Origin: GAS188 sp035949255
GTDB taxonomy: Bacteria > Pseudomonadota > Alphaproteobacteria > Rhizobiales > Beijerinckiaceae
Reading direction: 5' to 3'
Assembly (NCBI GenBank): GCA_035949255.1
Contig: DASZIL010000208.1
Coordinates: forward strand, 28,051-92,050
Length of the DNA stretch: 64,000 bases
Numbering within the stretch: position 1 is the first letter of the stretch; every line of letters begins with the position of its first letter. Under the pieces are notes generated by a model. It ran no database searches. It worked only from the letters and a program-made list of their open reading frames with translations, and was not told where the DNA came from. Of the stretch, positions 16,866-25,114 are shown piece by piece. Position numbers and translations under genes: made by a program.

Positions 16866-18512
16866 ATGAAGCTCGCCAAGAGCCTTCTCCTCGGATCGGC
16901 CGCCGGTTTCATCGCGGTTACCGGGGCACAGGCCGCTGATCTTCCCACCCGGAAGGCGGCTCCTGTCGATTACGTCCGGATCTGTACCGTTTATGGTCCG
17001 GGTTTCTTCTACATCCCCGGCACCGACACTTGCATCAAACTTGGCGGCAGGGTCGAGCTCGATCTCGAATGGGATGAGCCGCGCGCTCACGCCGATCCGA
17101 GCTATGGCACGAATGCGCTGGGCCGCCTGAGCATGGACGCTCGCACCGCGACCGACTGGGGTACGCTGCGCACCTTCGTGCAGATTGACATCCGTCGCCG
17201 CACGGGCGCTTGGTATGGTTCGGGCACCTCGATGCGCCAAGGCTTCGGCATCGGCTACGGCGGTGGCGTCAACCCGAACGGCGGGTTCCCGAGCTACGGC
17301 GGTGTGAACTCCTACTCGCAGACCGGCGGCATCCAGCTCGAATCGAGCGTCAACATCCCGTCGGCGTTCATCCAATGGGGCGGGCTGACGGCAGGTCGCT
17401 TCCAGTCCTTCTTCGACTTCTATGCCGATAACGACAACTTCCACGGCATGGGAGACTCGGACGTCACGACCGAAGGCGTCGCTTATACCTACACCTTCGG
17501 AAACGGCTTCTCGGCGACCTTGGCGGTCGAAGACGGCATCGAGCGCCGCAACGTCGTCGCGGGCGTAGGCACGGTCGCGGCTGGGAACATTTTCCCGAGC
17601 GTCTTCGCGGGTCCGGCCTTCAACAACTACGCCATCACTTTCCCGCAGATCATCAACCCGATCGGAGCTTCGGCGTTGGCCTTCCCGGGCGCCTTCAGCG
17701 CCTTCGACAACGGGCAGCGTGAAAATACGCCTGACATCGTCGGCGCCTTGCGCGTCGATCAAGGTTGGGGCTCGGCCCAGTTGTCCGGCGCCTGGCACCA
17801 TGTGAGCACGCAAGGCTCCTTCATCAACAGCACGGTCCTGGGCGCGGCCAATTCTGGCGCTGGCACTGTCGCGGGCGGCTTCGGCGGCAAGGACGAGAAC
17901 GGCTGGGCCGTCCAGGGCGGCGTGAAGATCAACCTGCCGATGATCGCGCCCGGCGACGACCTCTGGCTCGAGGGTGCCTACGCTAAGGGAGGCAGCACCT
18001 TCACGAACAGCGGCTATCCGGGCCAGGGCTCGGGTGGCGCCTTTAACTACGGTGCGAGCACGCTCGAAGGCTATGACGGCGTCATCAATGCCGCTGGGAA
18101 GCTCAAGCTGACGAATTCCTGGTCGGTGATGGCGGATTATCTGCACTACTGGACGCCGACCATCCGTCAGGCATTCTTCGGCAGCTATTGGAAAGAGAGC
18201 TTCGGCCACTCGATCCATAACGAAGCTGGCTTTGCCCTTGGCGCCGCCTGCCCGACCTGCATCGGAACGACGACCTTGTCCACCGGCGCGAACTTCAACC
18301 CGTTCTCGCCCTTCTACATGGACGGGGCTCAATGGCAGCTCGGCTCGAATATTACTTGGTCGCCGGTGAAGAATCTCGATATCGGCGTCGAGGTGATCTA
18401 CGTCAGGAACGCCGACGAACGTCGGCACTTTGATCCGAATCGGGGATATCCGTTCCTCGCAAGCGATGATTCCCAATGGCTCGGCCGCTTGAAGATCGGA
18501 CGCGCTTTCTGA
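16866..18512 (+). CDS. Porin, Porin_2 (Omp2b) family
   Basis: This 548-residue precursor has a clear signal peptide (MKLAKSLLLGSAAGFIAVTG, cleaved after AQA) and the family start ADLPTRKAAPVDYVRICTVY with the paired cysteines (ICTVYGPGFFYIPGTDTC). It ends with the short WLGRLKIGRAF, the expected C-terminal beta-strand closed by phenylalanine. The rest alternates in short beta-strands consistent with a 16-stranded barrel in the outer membrane, passing small hydrophilic solutes. A second cysteine pair (ACPTC) lies in a late loop. Gene and terminator form a monocistronic unit. Confidence 0.96.
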   Translation: MKLAKSLLLGSAAGFIAVTGAQAADLPTRKAAPVDYVRICTVYGPGFFYIPGTDTCIKLGGRVELDLEWDEPRAHADPSYGTNALGRLSMDARTATDWGTLRTFVQIDIRRRTGAWYGSGTSMRQGFGIGYGGGVNPNGGFPSYGGVNSYSQTGGIQLESSVNIPSAFIQWGGLTAGRFQSFFDFYADNDNFHGMGDSDVTTEGVAYTYTFGNGFSATLAVEDGIERRNVVAGVGTVAAGNIFPSVFAGPAFNNYAITFPQIINPIGASALAFPGAFSAFDNGQRENTPDIVGALRVDQGWGSAQLSGAWHHVSTQGSFINSTVLGAANSGAGTVAGGFGGKDENGWAVQGGVKINLPMIAPGDDLWLEGAYAKGGSTFTNSGYPGQGSGGAFNYGASTLEGYDGVINAAGKLKLTNSWSVMADYLHYWTPTIRQAFFGSYWKESFGHSIHNEAGFALGAACPTCIGTTTLSTGANFNPFSPFYMDGAQWQLGSNITWSPVKNLDIGVEVIYVRNADERRHFDPNRGYPFLASDDSQWLGRLKIGRAF

Positions 18513-18533
18513 TCTTCTCCCTTACCTGATAAG

Positions 18534-18561
18534 AGCCCCGGCCTCGTGCCGGGGCTTTTTT
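18534..18561 (+). terminator. Rho-independent terminator of the porin gene
   Basis: A perfect 9-bp stem, AGCCCCGGC (18534-18542) and GCCGGGGCT (18548-18556), encloses a 5-base loop and runs directly into a T tract. It lies 21 bases after the porin stop codon. Confidence 0.95.
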
Positions 18562-18636
18562 CTTTCAGGAGCAGGATGCACGAGAAGGAATTGGCGCGCG
18601 ATTTCCTCTCGGCGGGATGCAAGAGACGTTCGGCCG

Positions 18637-19578
18637 TTATCGCGCCTGCGCGAGCCCGCTTGCCAGCGCGGCGAAATCCGGGGCCGGCGTATCCAGTTTT
18701 TCAATGAAGGCTGCGATTCGCGTGGCGAGCAACGGCGCTCCAACGTCGGGGACGTGTCCTTCGCCCTCGGCCGTGATGGTCTCACAGCGCGGGTGCCTTC
18801 GGGCCATCTCCTCGAGCGTCGCGGCTGAGAGGATGTCGGAATTCCCTCCGCGAATCGCAAGAAGCGGTGCATGCGCCAGCGCTTCGAAGAAAGGCCAAAG
18901 CGTGGGCAAGGGAGCTTCGAGATCGATCGTGCTCAGCGTGCTTGCGAGCGCAGGGTCGTAATCCGGCAAGAGGCCCGACGGTGTTTGGCGAAAGCTGCGC
19001 TCGGCCATCCGGCGCCATTGAGCATCGCTCCATGCAGGAAATTGTGCGGCGGCGAGGCGCTTCAGCAACGCGGTGGCTTCGGTGAAATTAGGCACGGTCG
19101 GCAACTTGCCGACGTAGCCCTTGATGCGCGCGAGACCCTTGCCTTCGATGACTGGCCCGATGTCGACGAGCACGGCGCCGGCGATGACGGTCGGGCGCAT
19201 CGCCGCGAGCGCCATCAATTGCAATCCGCCACGCGATGCGCCGACGAAACCCGCCTTGACGACGCCCATCCCCGCCATGATCGAGAGGATGTCCTGGGCT
19301 TCGATCGCGACGTCGTAATGGGTGGGCTTTTCGTCATATTCGGACCTGCCGCGTCCGCGCATGTCGCAGGCGATAACGCGGCGCGGCACGCGCGGATCGG
19401 TCGAGAGGCGAAGAGCCAGCTCGTGAAAATCAGCGCTGGTGCGCGCAAGGCCCGGCAAACAGATGACCGCCGTCGCCTCCCAAAATCGTTCGCCATAATC
19501 GCGCGCGTGAAGGCGCAGCCCATCCGCGGCGCTCACGAACACCGACCGAAACGCCGCGTCCTCGCCGCCGTCTTGCAT
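18637..19578 (-). CDS. Alpha/beta hydrolase
   Basis: The 313-residue protein has the alpha/beta hydrolase fold: the oxyanion region ICLPGLARTSADFH, the CDMRGRGRSEYD segment, the nucleophile elbow GASRGG with Ser115, and the acid/histidine end (AIRGGNSDILS; AEGEGHVPDVG with the probable catalytic His). Such sequences are annotated as esterases or hydrolases of unknown substrate. It lies 30 bases from the downstream end of the ABM-domain gene on the same strand, so the two may be co-transcribed. Confidence 0.88.
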   Translation of the reverse strand: MQDGGEDAAFRSVFVSAADGLRLHARDYGERFWEATAVICLPGLARTSADFHELALRLSTDPRVPRRVIACDMRGRGRSEYDEKPTHYDVAIEAQDILSIMAGMGVVKAGFVGASRGGLQLMALAAMRPTVIAGAVLVDIGPVIEGKGLARIKGYVGKLPTVPNFTEATALLKRLAAAQFPAWSDAQWRRMAERSFRQTPSGLLPDYDPALASTLSTIDLEAPLPTLWPFFEALAHAPLLAIRGGNSDILSAATLEEMARRHPRCETITAEGEGHVPDVGAPLLATRIAAFIEKLDTPAPDFAALASGLAQAR

Positions 19579-19608
19579 GTCAGATGGACCTTTTCGGCAC
19601 CGCCGCCA

Positions 19609-19917
19609 TCAAGCCGGCGAGAGCACGTGGATGATTCGGTTCGCGATCATATCCTTGGTCCTGGCCGCATAGGCGGCCATGTGGGGAGCCTTGGCATGCG
19701 CCTTGAGCGCGTCGCCGTTTGCCCATTTTTCGATGACGACGAAGGTGTCCGGCCCGAACGCGGTCTGGATCGCGCCCATTCCCTCGGCATCAACCGCCGG
19801 GCCATATTCGATGCAGCCGTCCTCCGCCTGCACCGCCGGCATGTTGGCACGGAATTCCCGCAACACCGCTTCGCGTTTCCCGGGCTTCGTGGTGATGACG
19901 GCAAGGACATGGATCAT
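19609..19917 (-). CDS. ABM-domain (putative quinol monooxygenase-like) protein
   Basis: The 102-residue product is a single antibiotic-biosynthesis-monooxygenase (ABM) dimeric alpha/beta barrel domain: MIHVLAVITTKPGKREAVL, EDGCIEYGPAVD, and FVVIEKWANGDALKAHAKAPHM. Members act without metal or cofactor on quinols, or serve other small-molecule roles. The start chosen (19917) begins the domain; the frame remains open far upstream only because it is antisense to dapA. Confidence 0.87.
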   Translation of the reverse strand: MIHVLAVITTKPGKREAVLREFRANMPAVQAEDGCIEYGPAVDAEGMGAIQTAFGPDTFVVIEKWANGDALKAHAKAPHMAAYAARTKDMIANRIIHVLSPA

Positions 19918-20127
19918 GGTCGGTTCACTCCCTTTGACCTGACCCCTTTGCCTTGCGCCCGCGCCGCTGTAAAGAATGGGCTGGGTGCGAAAGATGCCGC
20001 GCCGATCCGGGCCGCGCCGATCCATGCCTTTCGTGCAACGCCCGACGACAAGTTTTTGAGTTGGTGGATGGGCTTTGCCGAGGCTCGGGAACCGTCTCGG
20101 CATCGATCCAGCAGGAAAGACATCACT

Positions 20128-21021
20128 ATGCGCTCCAAGCTCTCGCTGAAGGGGTCGATCACCGCTCTTGTCACGCCGTTCAAGAACGGCGGAATCGACG
20201 AGGAGGCTTTTCGCGCCCATGTCGATTGGCAAATCAAGAGCGGCACCACCGGCCTCGTTCCGGTCGGCACCACGGGCGAGAGCCCGACGCTCTCGCATGA
20301 AGAGCACCGGCGTGTCGTCGAGCTTTGCGTCGAGGAGGCGAAGGGGCGCGTGCCCGTCGTCGCGGGCGCCGGCTCGAACAATACCAGGGAAGCGGTGGAG
20401 CTCGCCCGCCATGCCGAGAAGGTGGGAGCCGATGCGGTGCTCGTCGTCACGCCCTACTACAACAAGCCGACGCAAGAGGGGCTCTACCAACATTTCAAGG
20501 CGGTGAACGACGCGATCGGGATCCCGATCATCATCTACAATATTCCGCCACGTTCGGTGGTCGACATGTCGGTCGACACGATGCGGCGGCTTTACGAGCT
20601 TGAGAACATCGCGGGCGTCAAGGACGCGACCGCCAATCTGGCGCGCGTCTCCTTGCAGCGCCAGGCGATGGGCCCGGACTTCATCCAGCTCTCCGGCGAG
20701 GACATGATGGCGCTCGCTTCGATCGCGGCAGGCGGCCATGGTTGCGTCTCGGTGGTGGCGAATGTCGCGCCGGCTCCCTGTGCCGCGATGCACGAGGCCT
20801 GCGCGAGCGGCAATTATGCCGAGGCTTTGCGGGTCCAGGACCGATTGACACCGCTGCACGCCGCGATCTTCCTCGAGCCCGGCGTCAGCGGTGCGAAGCA
20901 TGGGCTTTCGCTTCTCGGCCGTTGCGAGGAGAAGGTGCGCCTGCCGCTTCTGCCGGTGAGCCGCGAGACGGGTGCCGCGATCAAGGCCGCCATGGTGCAT
21001 GCCGGCCTCCTGAACGCCTGA
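20128..21021 (+). CDS. dapA: 4-hydroxy-tetrahydrodipicolinate synthase
   Basis: The 297-residue TIM-barrel enzyme condenses pyruvate with aspartate semialdehyde in lysine and diaminopimelate synthesis. Visible active-site elements are GTTGES at 47-52, TPYYNKP near 108-114, YNIPPRS with Tyr137, and the Schiff-base Lys165 in NIAGVKDATANL. The start follows AGGAAAG; the frame extends far upstream but that part is antisense to other genes and is not coding. It is followed 2 bases later by smpB, the usual rhizobial pairing. Confidence 0.96.
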   Translation: MRSKLSLKGSITALVTPFKNGGIDEEAFRAHVDWQIKSGTTGLVPVGTTGESPTLSHEEHRRVVELCVEEAKGRVPVVAGAGSNNTREAVELARHAEKVGADAVLVVTPYYNKPTQEGLYQHFKAVNDAIGIPIIIYNIPPRSVVDMSVDTMRRLYELENIAGVKDATANLARVSLQRQAMGPDFIQLSGEDMMALASIAAGGHGCVSVVANVAPAPCAAMHEACASGNYAEALRVQDRLTPLHAAIFLEPGVSGAKHGLSLLGRCEEKVRLPLLPVSRETGAAIKAAMVHAGLLNA

Positions 21022-21023
21022 CG

Positions 21024-21497
21024 ATGGCGGCGCGCAACGAAAACCGCTACCGCATCGCGGCCGACAATCGCAAGGCGCGCTTCAACTACGAGATCGGCCA
21101 GGTTTTCGAGGCGGGCATCGCGCTCACGGGCACCGAGGTGAAGTCGCTGCGCGGCGGCAAGGCGACGATCGGAGACAGCTACGCGGGCGAGATGGGTGGA
21201 GAGATTTATCTCTTCAACGCCTATATCCCGGAATATCTCGAGGCCAATCGCTTCAATCACGAGACGCGTCGACCGCGCAAATTGCTTCTGCACAAGCGTG
21301 AGGTGAACAGGCTTCTGGGCGCCGTGCAGCGTGAGGGCATGACCGTCGTGCCGCTCAAGGTCTATTTCAACGAGCGCGGCCGGGCCAAGGTCGAGGTCGC
21401 GCTGGCGAGAGGCAAGAAGCTTCACGACAAGCGCGAAAGCGAGCGCGCCCGCGACTGGAAACGCGAGCAGGGGAGACTGATACGGGAGAAGGGTTGA
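21024..21497 (+). CDS. smpB: SsrA-binding protein
   Basis: The 157-residue SmpB binds tmRNA and delivers it to stalled ribosomes in trans-translation. Signatures are NRKARFNYEI, GIALTGTEVKSLRGGKA, YIPEYLEANRFNHETRRPRKLLLH, and the basic C-terminal tail (GKKLHDKRESERARDWKREQ). It begins 2 bases after the dapA stop, so they are a transcription unit. Confidence 0.96.
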   Translation: MAARNENRYRIAADNRKARFNYEIGQVFEAGIALTGTEVKSLRGGKATIGDSYAGEMGGEIYLFNAYIPEYLEANRFNHETRRPRKLLLHKREVNRLLGAVQREGMTVVPLKVYFNERGRAKVEVALARGKKLHDKRESERARDWKREQGRLIREKG

Positions 21498-21583
21498 GGC
21501 GGCCCACCGCCGAGGCTCGCAAGAGCGGTTAGAGCTCCCTTGCGGTTTGCGCTCCGCCTAGAAGAGCTGCCGTGAAACCAACC

Positions 21584-23302
21584 TCAGGAGACGACCTCGA
21601 TCAGCTTGCCTTCGAGCGCCTTGGTGTAGCGCTTGTTGTCGAAGAGCTTCGAGCCGTGCCGCGCGGCGGCGAGCTTGCCCTTCATCGTCTCGACACGTGG
21701 CTTGTCGCGGCACAATGCGAGGACCAGCGCCCTGTATTCCGCGGGGCTCGATGTCGTAAGCTCCGGCAAGCCGACGGCCTCGAGCAGGCTTGCGGCGACA
21801 CGCGACGCGAAGGTCTCTCCCTTGCGCGTCACCACCGGCACCCCCGCCCAGAGCATGTCGCAAGTCGTCGTGTGCCCGCCATAGGGGTAGGTGTCGAGCG
21901 CGATATCGGCGAGGCCCGCACGATCGAGATGCTCGTCATAAGCGATGGGCGGGGCGATGATGAAACGCTCCTCGACGCCTTGCGCCCGCGCGAAGGCCTT
22001 GAGGTTGCGCTCGGCGGGAACGGTTCTGGCGGCTTGCCAGAGCACAGTTTGCGGGAGCTCGCGCAAGATCTCGCACCAGAGCGTCATCATCTCGGCATCG
22101 AGCTTCCAGCTGTTGTTCATCGAGGCGAGCACGATCGCATCCCGCGGCAGCCCGAACTCGGCTCGGCTGCGTGGCACCGGCTCGTGCTTGCGGTCGTCCG
22201 TCGGCATGTAGCAGTCGAGATGGATGAGCTTCTCGGCGAACCAGCGAGCTTCGGGCGCGACGATCGGGTCCGCGATCATGGCGTCGATGAAAGGGGCGCC
22301 CATGGTGGCGGGCCAGCCGAGAAAGCTGATCTGGATGGGCGCCGGACGCCGCGCGACGATGCCCACGCGGTTGCCATTCAGATAGCCGTTGAGATCGAGC
22401 AGGATGTCGATGTCGAGCGCTTTGATCCTGCGCGCGATCTCATCATTCGGCGCCGCGCCGAGATCATGAAACCGGTCAAAGGCGCCCTTGAGGCGCGCCC
22501 TCATGGGGCCCTCGATCTCGGGACCGAAGGAGAAGGCGTGCACCTCGAAGCGCTCCCGATCGTGGTTCTCGATGGTTGAAACGAGGAGCGACATGATGGC
22601 AGTGTCGTGGAATTCTCCACCGAGATAGCCAAGGCGGATCTTTCGGCCCTCGACGCGCCGTTCGGCACTAAGCGGATAAAGATAGCGCGCCGGATATTTC
22701 GCGGCGCAAGCCTCGGCGAATGAGCGTTGCGCCTGCGGTGTCGCCGCCATGACGCAAAGATCGCTGTCATGCGCTTGTGGCCTGCGTGCGGGGTCGAAAA
22801 GAACACGCTCGAGCGCCTCGATTCCGCTCCAGTCGCAAATACTGCGTTTGACGTTGTAGAGACCGCCGTGATGGCGCACGCTGCCGAGCGCCTCAGCCTC
22901 CTTGAAGGCGGCGATCGCCTCGTCGGGCTCGCCGGCTGACGAGAGTGCGTTCGCCAGGTTGAGCCAGCCGCCCTCGAAGCGCGGATTGAGCCGAACCGCC
23001 TCACGGCCTTGCTCGATTGCGTCCTTGCGTCCTTGCAGAGCGTAGATCCAGCACAAATGGGCGTGGATCCGATAAAGCGCGGGGTAATTCCGCATGAACT
23101 GCAAGATGCCGCGCAGGCAATTCTCGGCCTCGGCGAAATTACCAAGCTCCGCAAAGATCGCGCCTAATTGTTCCCAGGCTTCCGGAACCGCGGGATTGAG
23201 CCGGACGAAGCGGGAATAAAGCTGGCCCGCCGCTATCAAATCGCCTTTGCGTTGCGCCTCGGCGGCCGCGCGGAACAATTCCTCCCGCTGGATATTGGAC
23301 AT
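21584..23302 (-). CDS. TPR protein with O-GlcNAc-transferase-like (GT41) catalytic domain
   Basis: The 572-residue protein has about four tetratricopeptide repeats (residues 10-150, for example VPEAWEQLGAIFAELGNFAE and FEGGWLNLANALSSAGEPDE) followed by a GT41/Glyco_transf_41 domain. That domain has the region IRLGYLGGEFHDTAIMSLL, PIQISFLGWPATMGAPFID, and the donor-site block LDTYPYGGHTTTCDMLWAGV with GETFASRVAASLLEAVGLPEL. Bacterial relatives may modify proteins or glycans with sugar from a UDP donor in the cytosol. The start at 23302 has AAAGGAAG upstream. No flagellar or secretion gene is nearby to suggest a target. Confidence 0.88.
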   Translation of the reverse strand: MSNIQREELFRAAAEAQRKGDLIAAGQLYSRFVRLNPAVPEAWEQLGAIFAELGNFAEAENCLRGILQFMRNYPALYRIHAHLCWIYALQGRKDAIEQGREAVRLNPRFEGGWLNLANALSSAGEPDEAIAAFKEAEALGSVRHHGGLYNVKRSICDWSGIEALERVLFDPARRPQAHDSDLCVMAATPQAQRSFAEACAAKYPARYLYPLSAERRVEGRKIRLGYLGGEFHDTAIMSLLVSTIENHDRERFEVHAFSFGPEIEGPMRARLKGAFDRFHDLGAAPNDEIARRIKALDIDILLDLNGYLNGNRVGIVARRPAPIQISFLGWPATMGAPFIDAMIADPIVAPEARWFAEKLIHLDCYMPTDDRKHEPVPRSRAEFGLPRDAIVLASMNNSWKLDAEMMTLWCEILRELPQTVLWQAARTVPAERNLKAFARAQGVEERFIIAPPIAYDEHLDRAGLADIALDTYPYGGHTTTCDMLWAGVPVVTRKGETFASRVAASLLEAVGLPELTTSSPAEYRALVLALCRDKPRVETMKGKLAAARHGSKLFDNKRYTKALEGKLIEVVS

Positions 23303-23484
23303 TCGCTTCCTTTCGGTGTGGCGAGGTGGCGCTCGGTCGGTGCCGCCCGAATTCGGGAAGGGGCGGTCAGCGACGCGGGCGAACGATTGCAAGGAAATTT
23401 TCGCGATGACAAGCCCTTATCGAAGGGGGCAGGACCGGGTCATCTCCGTGGGCAGATGGGCGATCCGCGCGCCCGGCTGATTAG

Positions 23485-23502
23485 ATATAGCTCTTGCTAT
23501 AT
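23485..23502. promoter_or_regulatory. MntR-type operator in front of mntH
   Basis: A perfect inverted repeat, ATATAGC (23485-23491), TCTT spacer, GCTATAT (23496-23502), matches the enterobacterial MntR consensus core ATAGC-N4-GCTAT. It overlaps a candidate promoter, TTGCTA (23494-23499), 17-base spacer, TATTTA (23517-23522). Binding of an Mn-loaded repressor here would block mntH transcription when manganese is sufficient. Confidence 0.75.
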
Positions 23503-23564
23503 TACATTGTCTGCGCTATTTATAGGCGAGAATGACAGGGGATTGGCCCGACGGAAGGTCGCGT

Positions 23565-24866
<1,302 letters not shown>

Positions 24867-25079
24867 TCGCGGACGCGCAGCGATATTGTGTGCGGCGCCA
24901 TCACCGGCTCGCAGGCACACCCCGCCGAAGTAAGAACTAAGACAATCGTGTCCTCAAGGCGGCCCTGAGCGCGCCGCATTTGCAAGCTTCTCTCCAGTTC
25001 AGGCCTCGGCATTCCACCGCTTGGAACGGTAGCGGTTTGGCGAGTTGTGTGGGCTAAACACGTAGATTTTAAGGGAATC

Positions 25080-25098
25080 ATACTCGAAGATCGAGTAT
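25080..25098. promoter_or_regulatory. 19-bp perfect palindrome upstream of the lytic transglycosylase gene
   Basis: The arms ATACTCGA (25080-25087) and TCGAGTAT (25091-25098) form an 8-bp inverted repeat with a 3-base spacer, ending 16 bases before the GTG start. It is either an operator for an unknown dimeric repressor or a small hairpin near the ribosome-binding site (GAAGGAA). It lies in the 248-base spacer 24867-25114. Confidence 0.6.
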
Positions 25099-25114
25099 AC
25101 GAAGGAACAAGCGC

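Noticed and set aside
16863..18476. 537-codon open frame antisense to the porin
   Set aside because: A shadow frame produced by high GC; the porin on plus has a signal peptide, family motifs and a terminator.
18871..20127. In-frame extension of dapA to a 716-residue protein
   Set aside because: The extra sequence is antisense to the alpha/beta hydrolase and ABM genes, is rich in Arg/His and has no DapA similarity; dapA has its own ribosome-binding site at 20128.
23532..23564. Upstream ATG for mntH
   Set aside because: It lies only about 10 bases past the predicted -10 element and lacks a good ribosome-binding site, whereas 23565 has GGAAGG.
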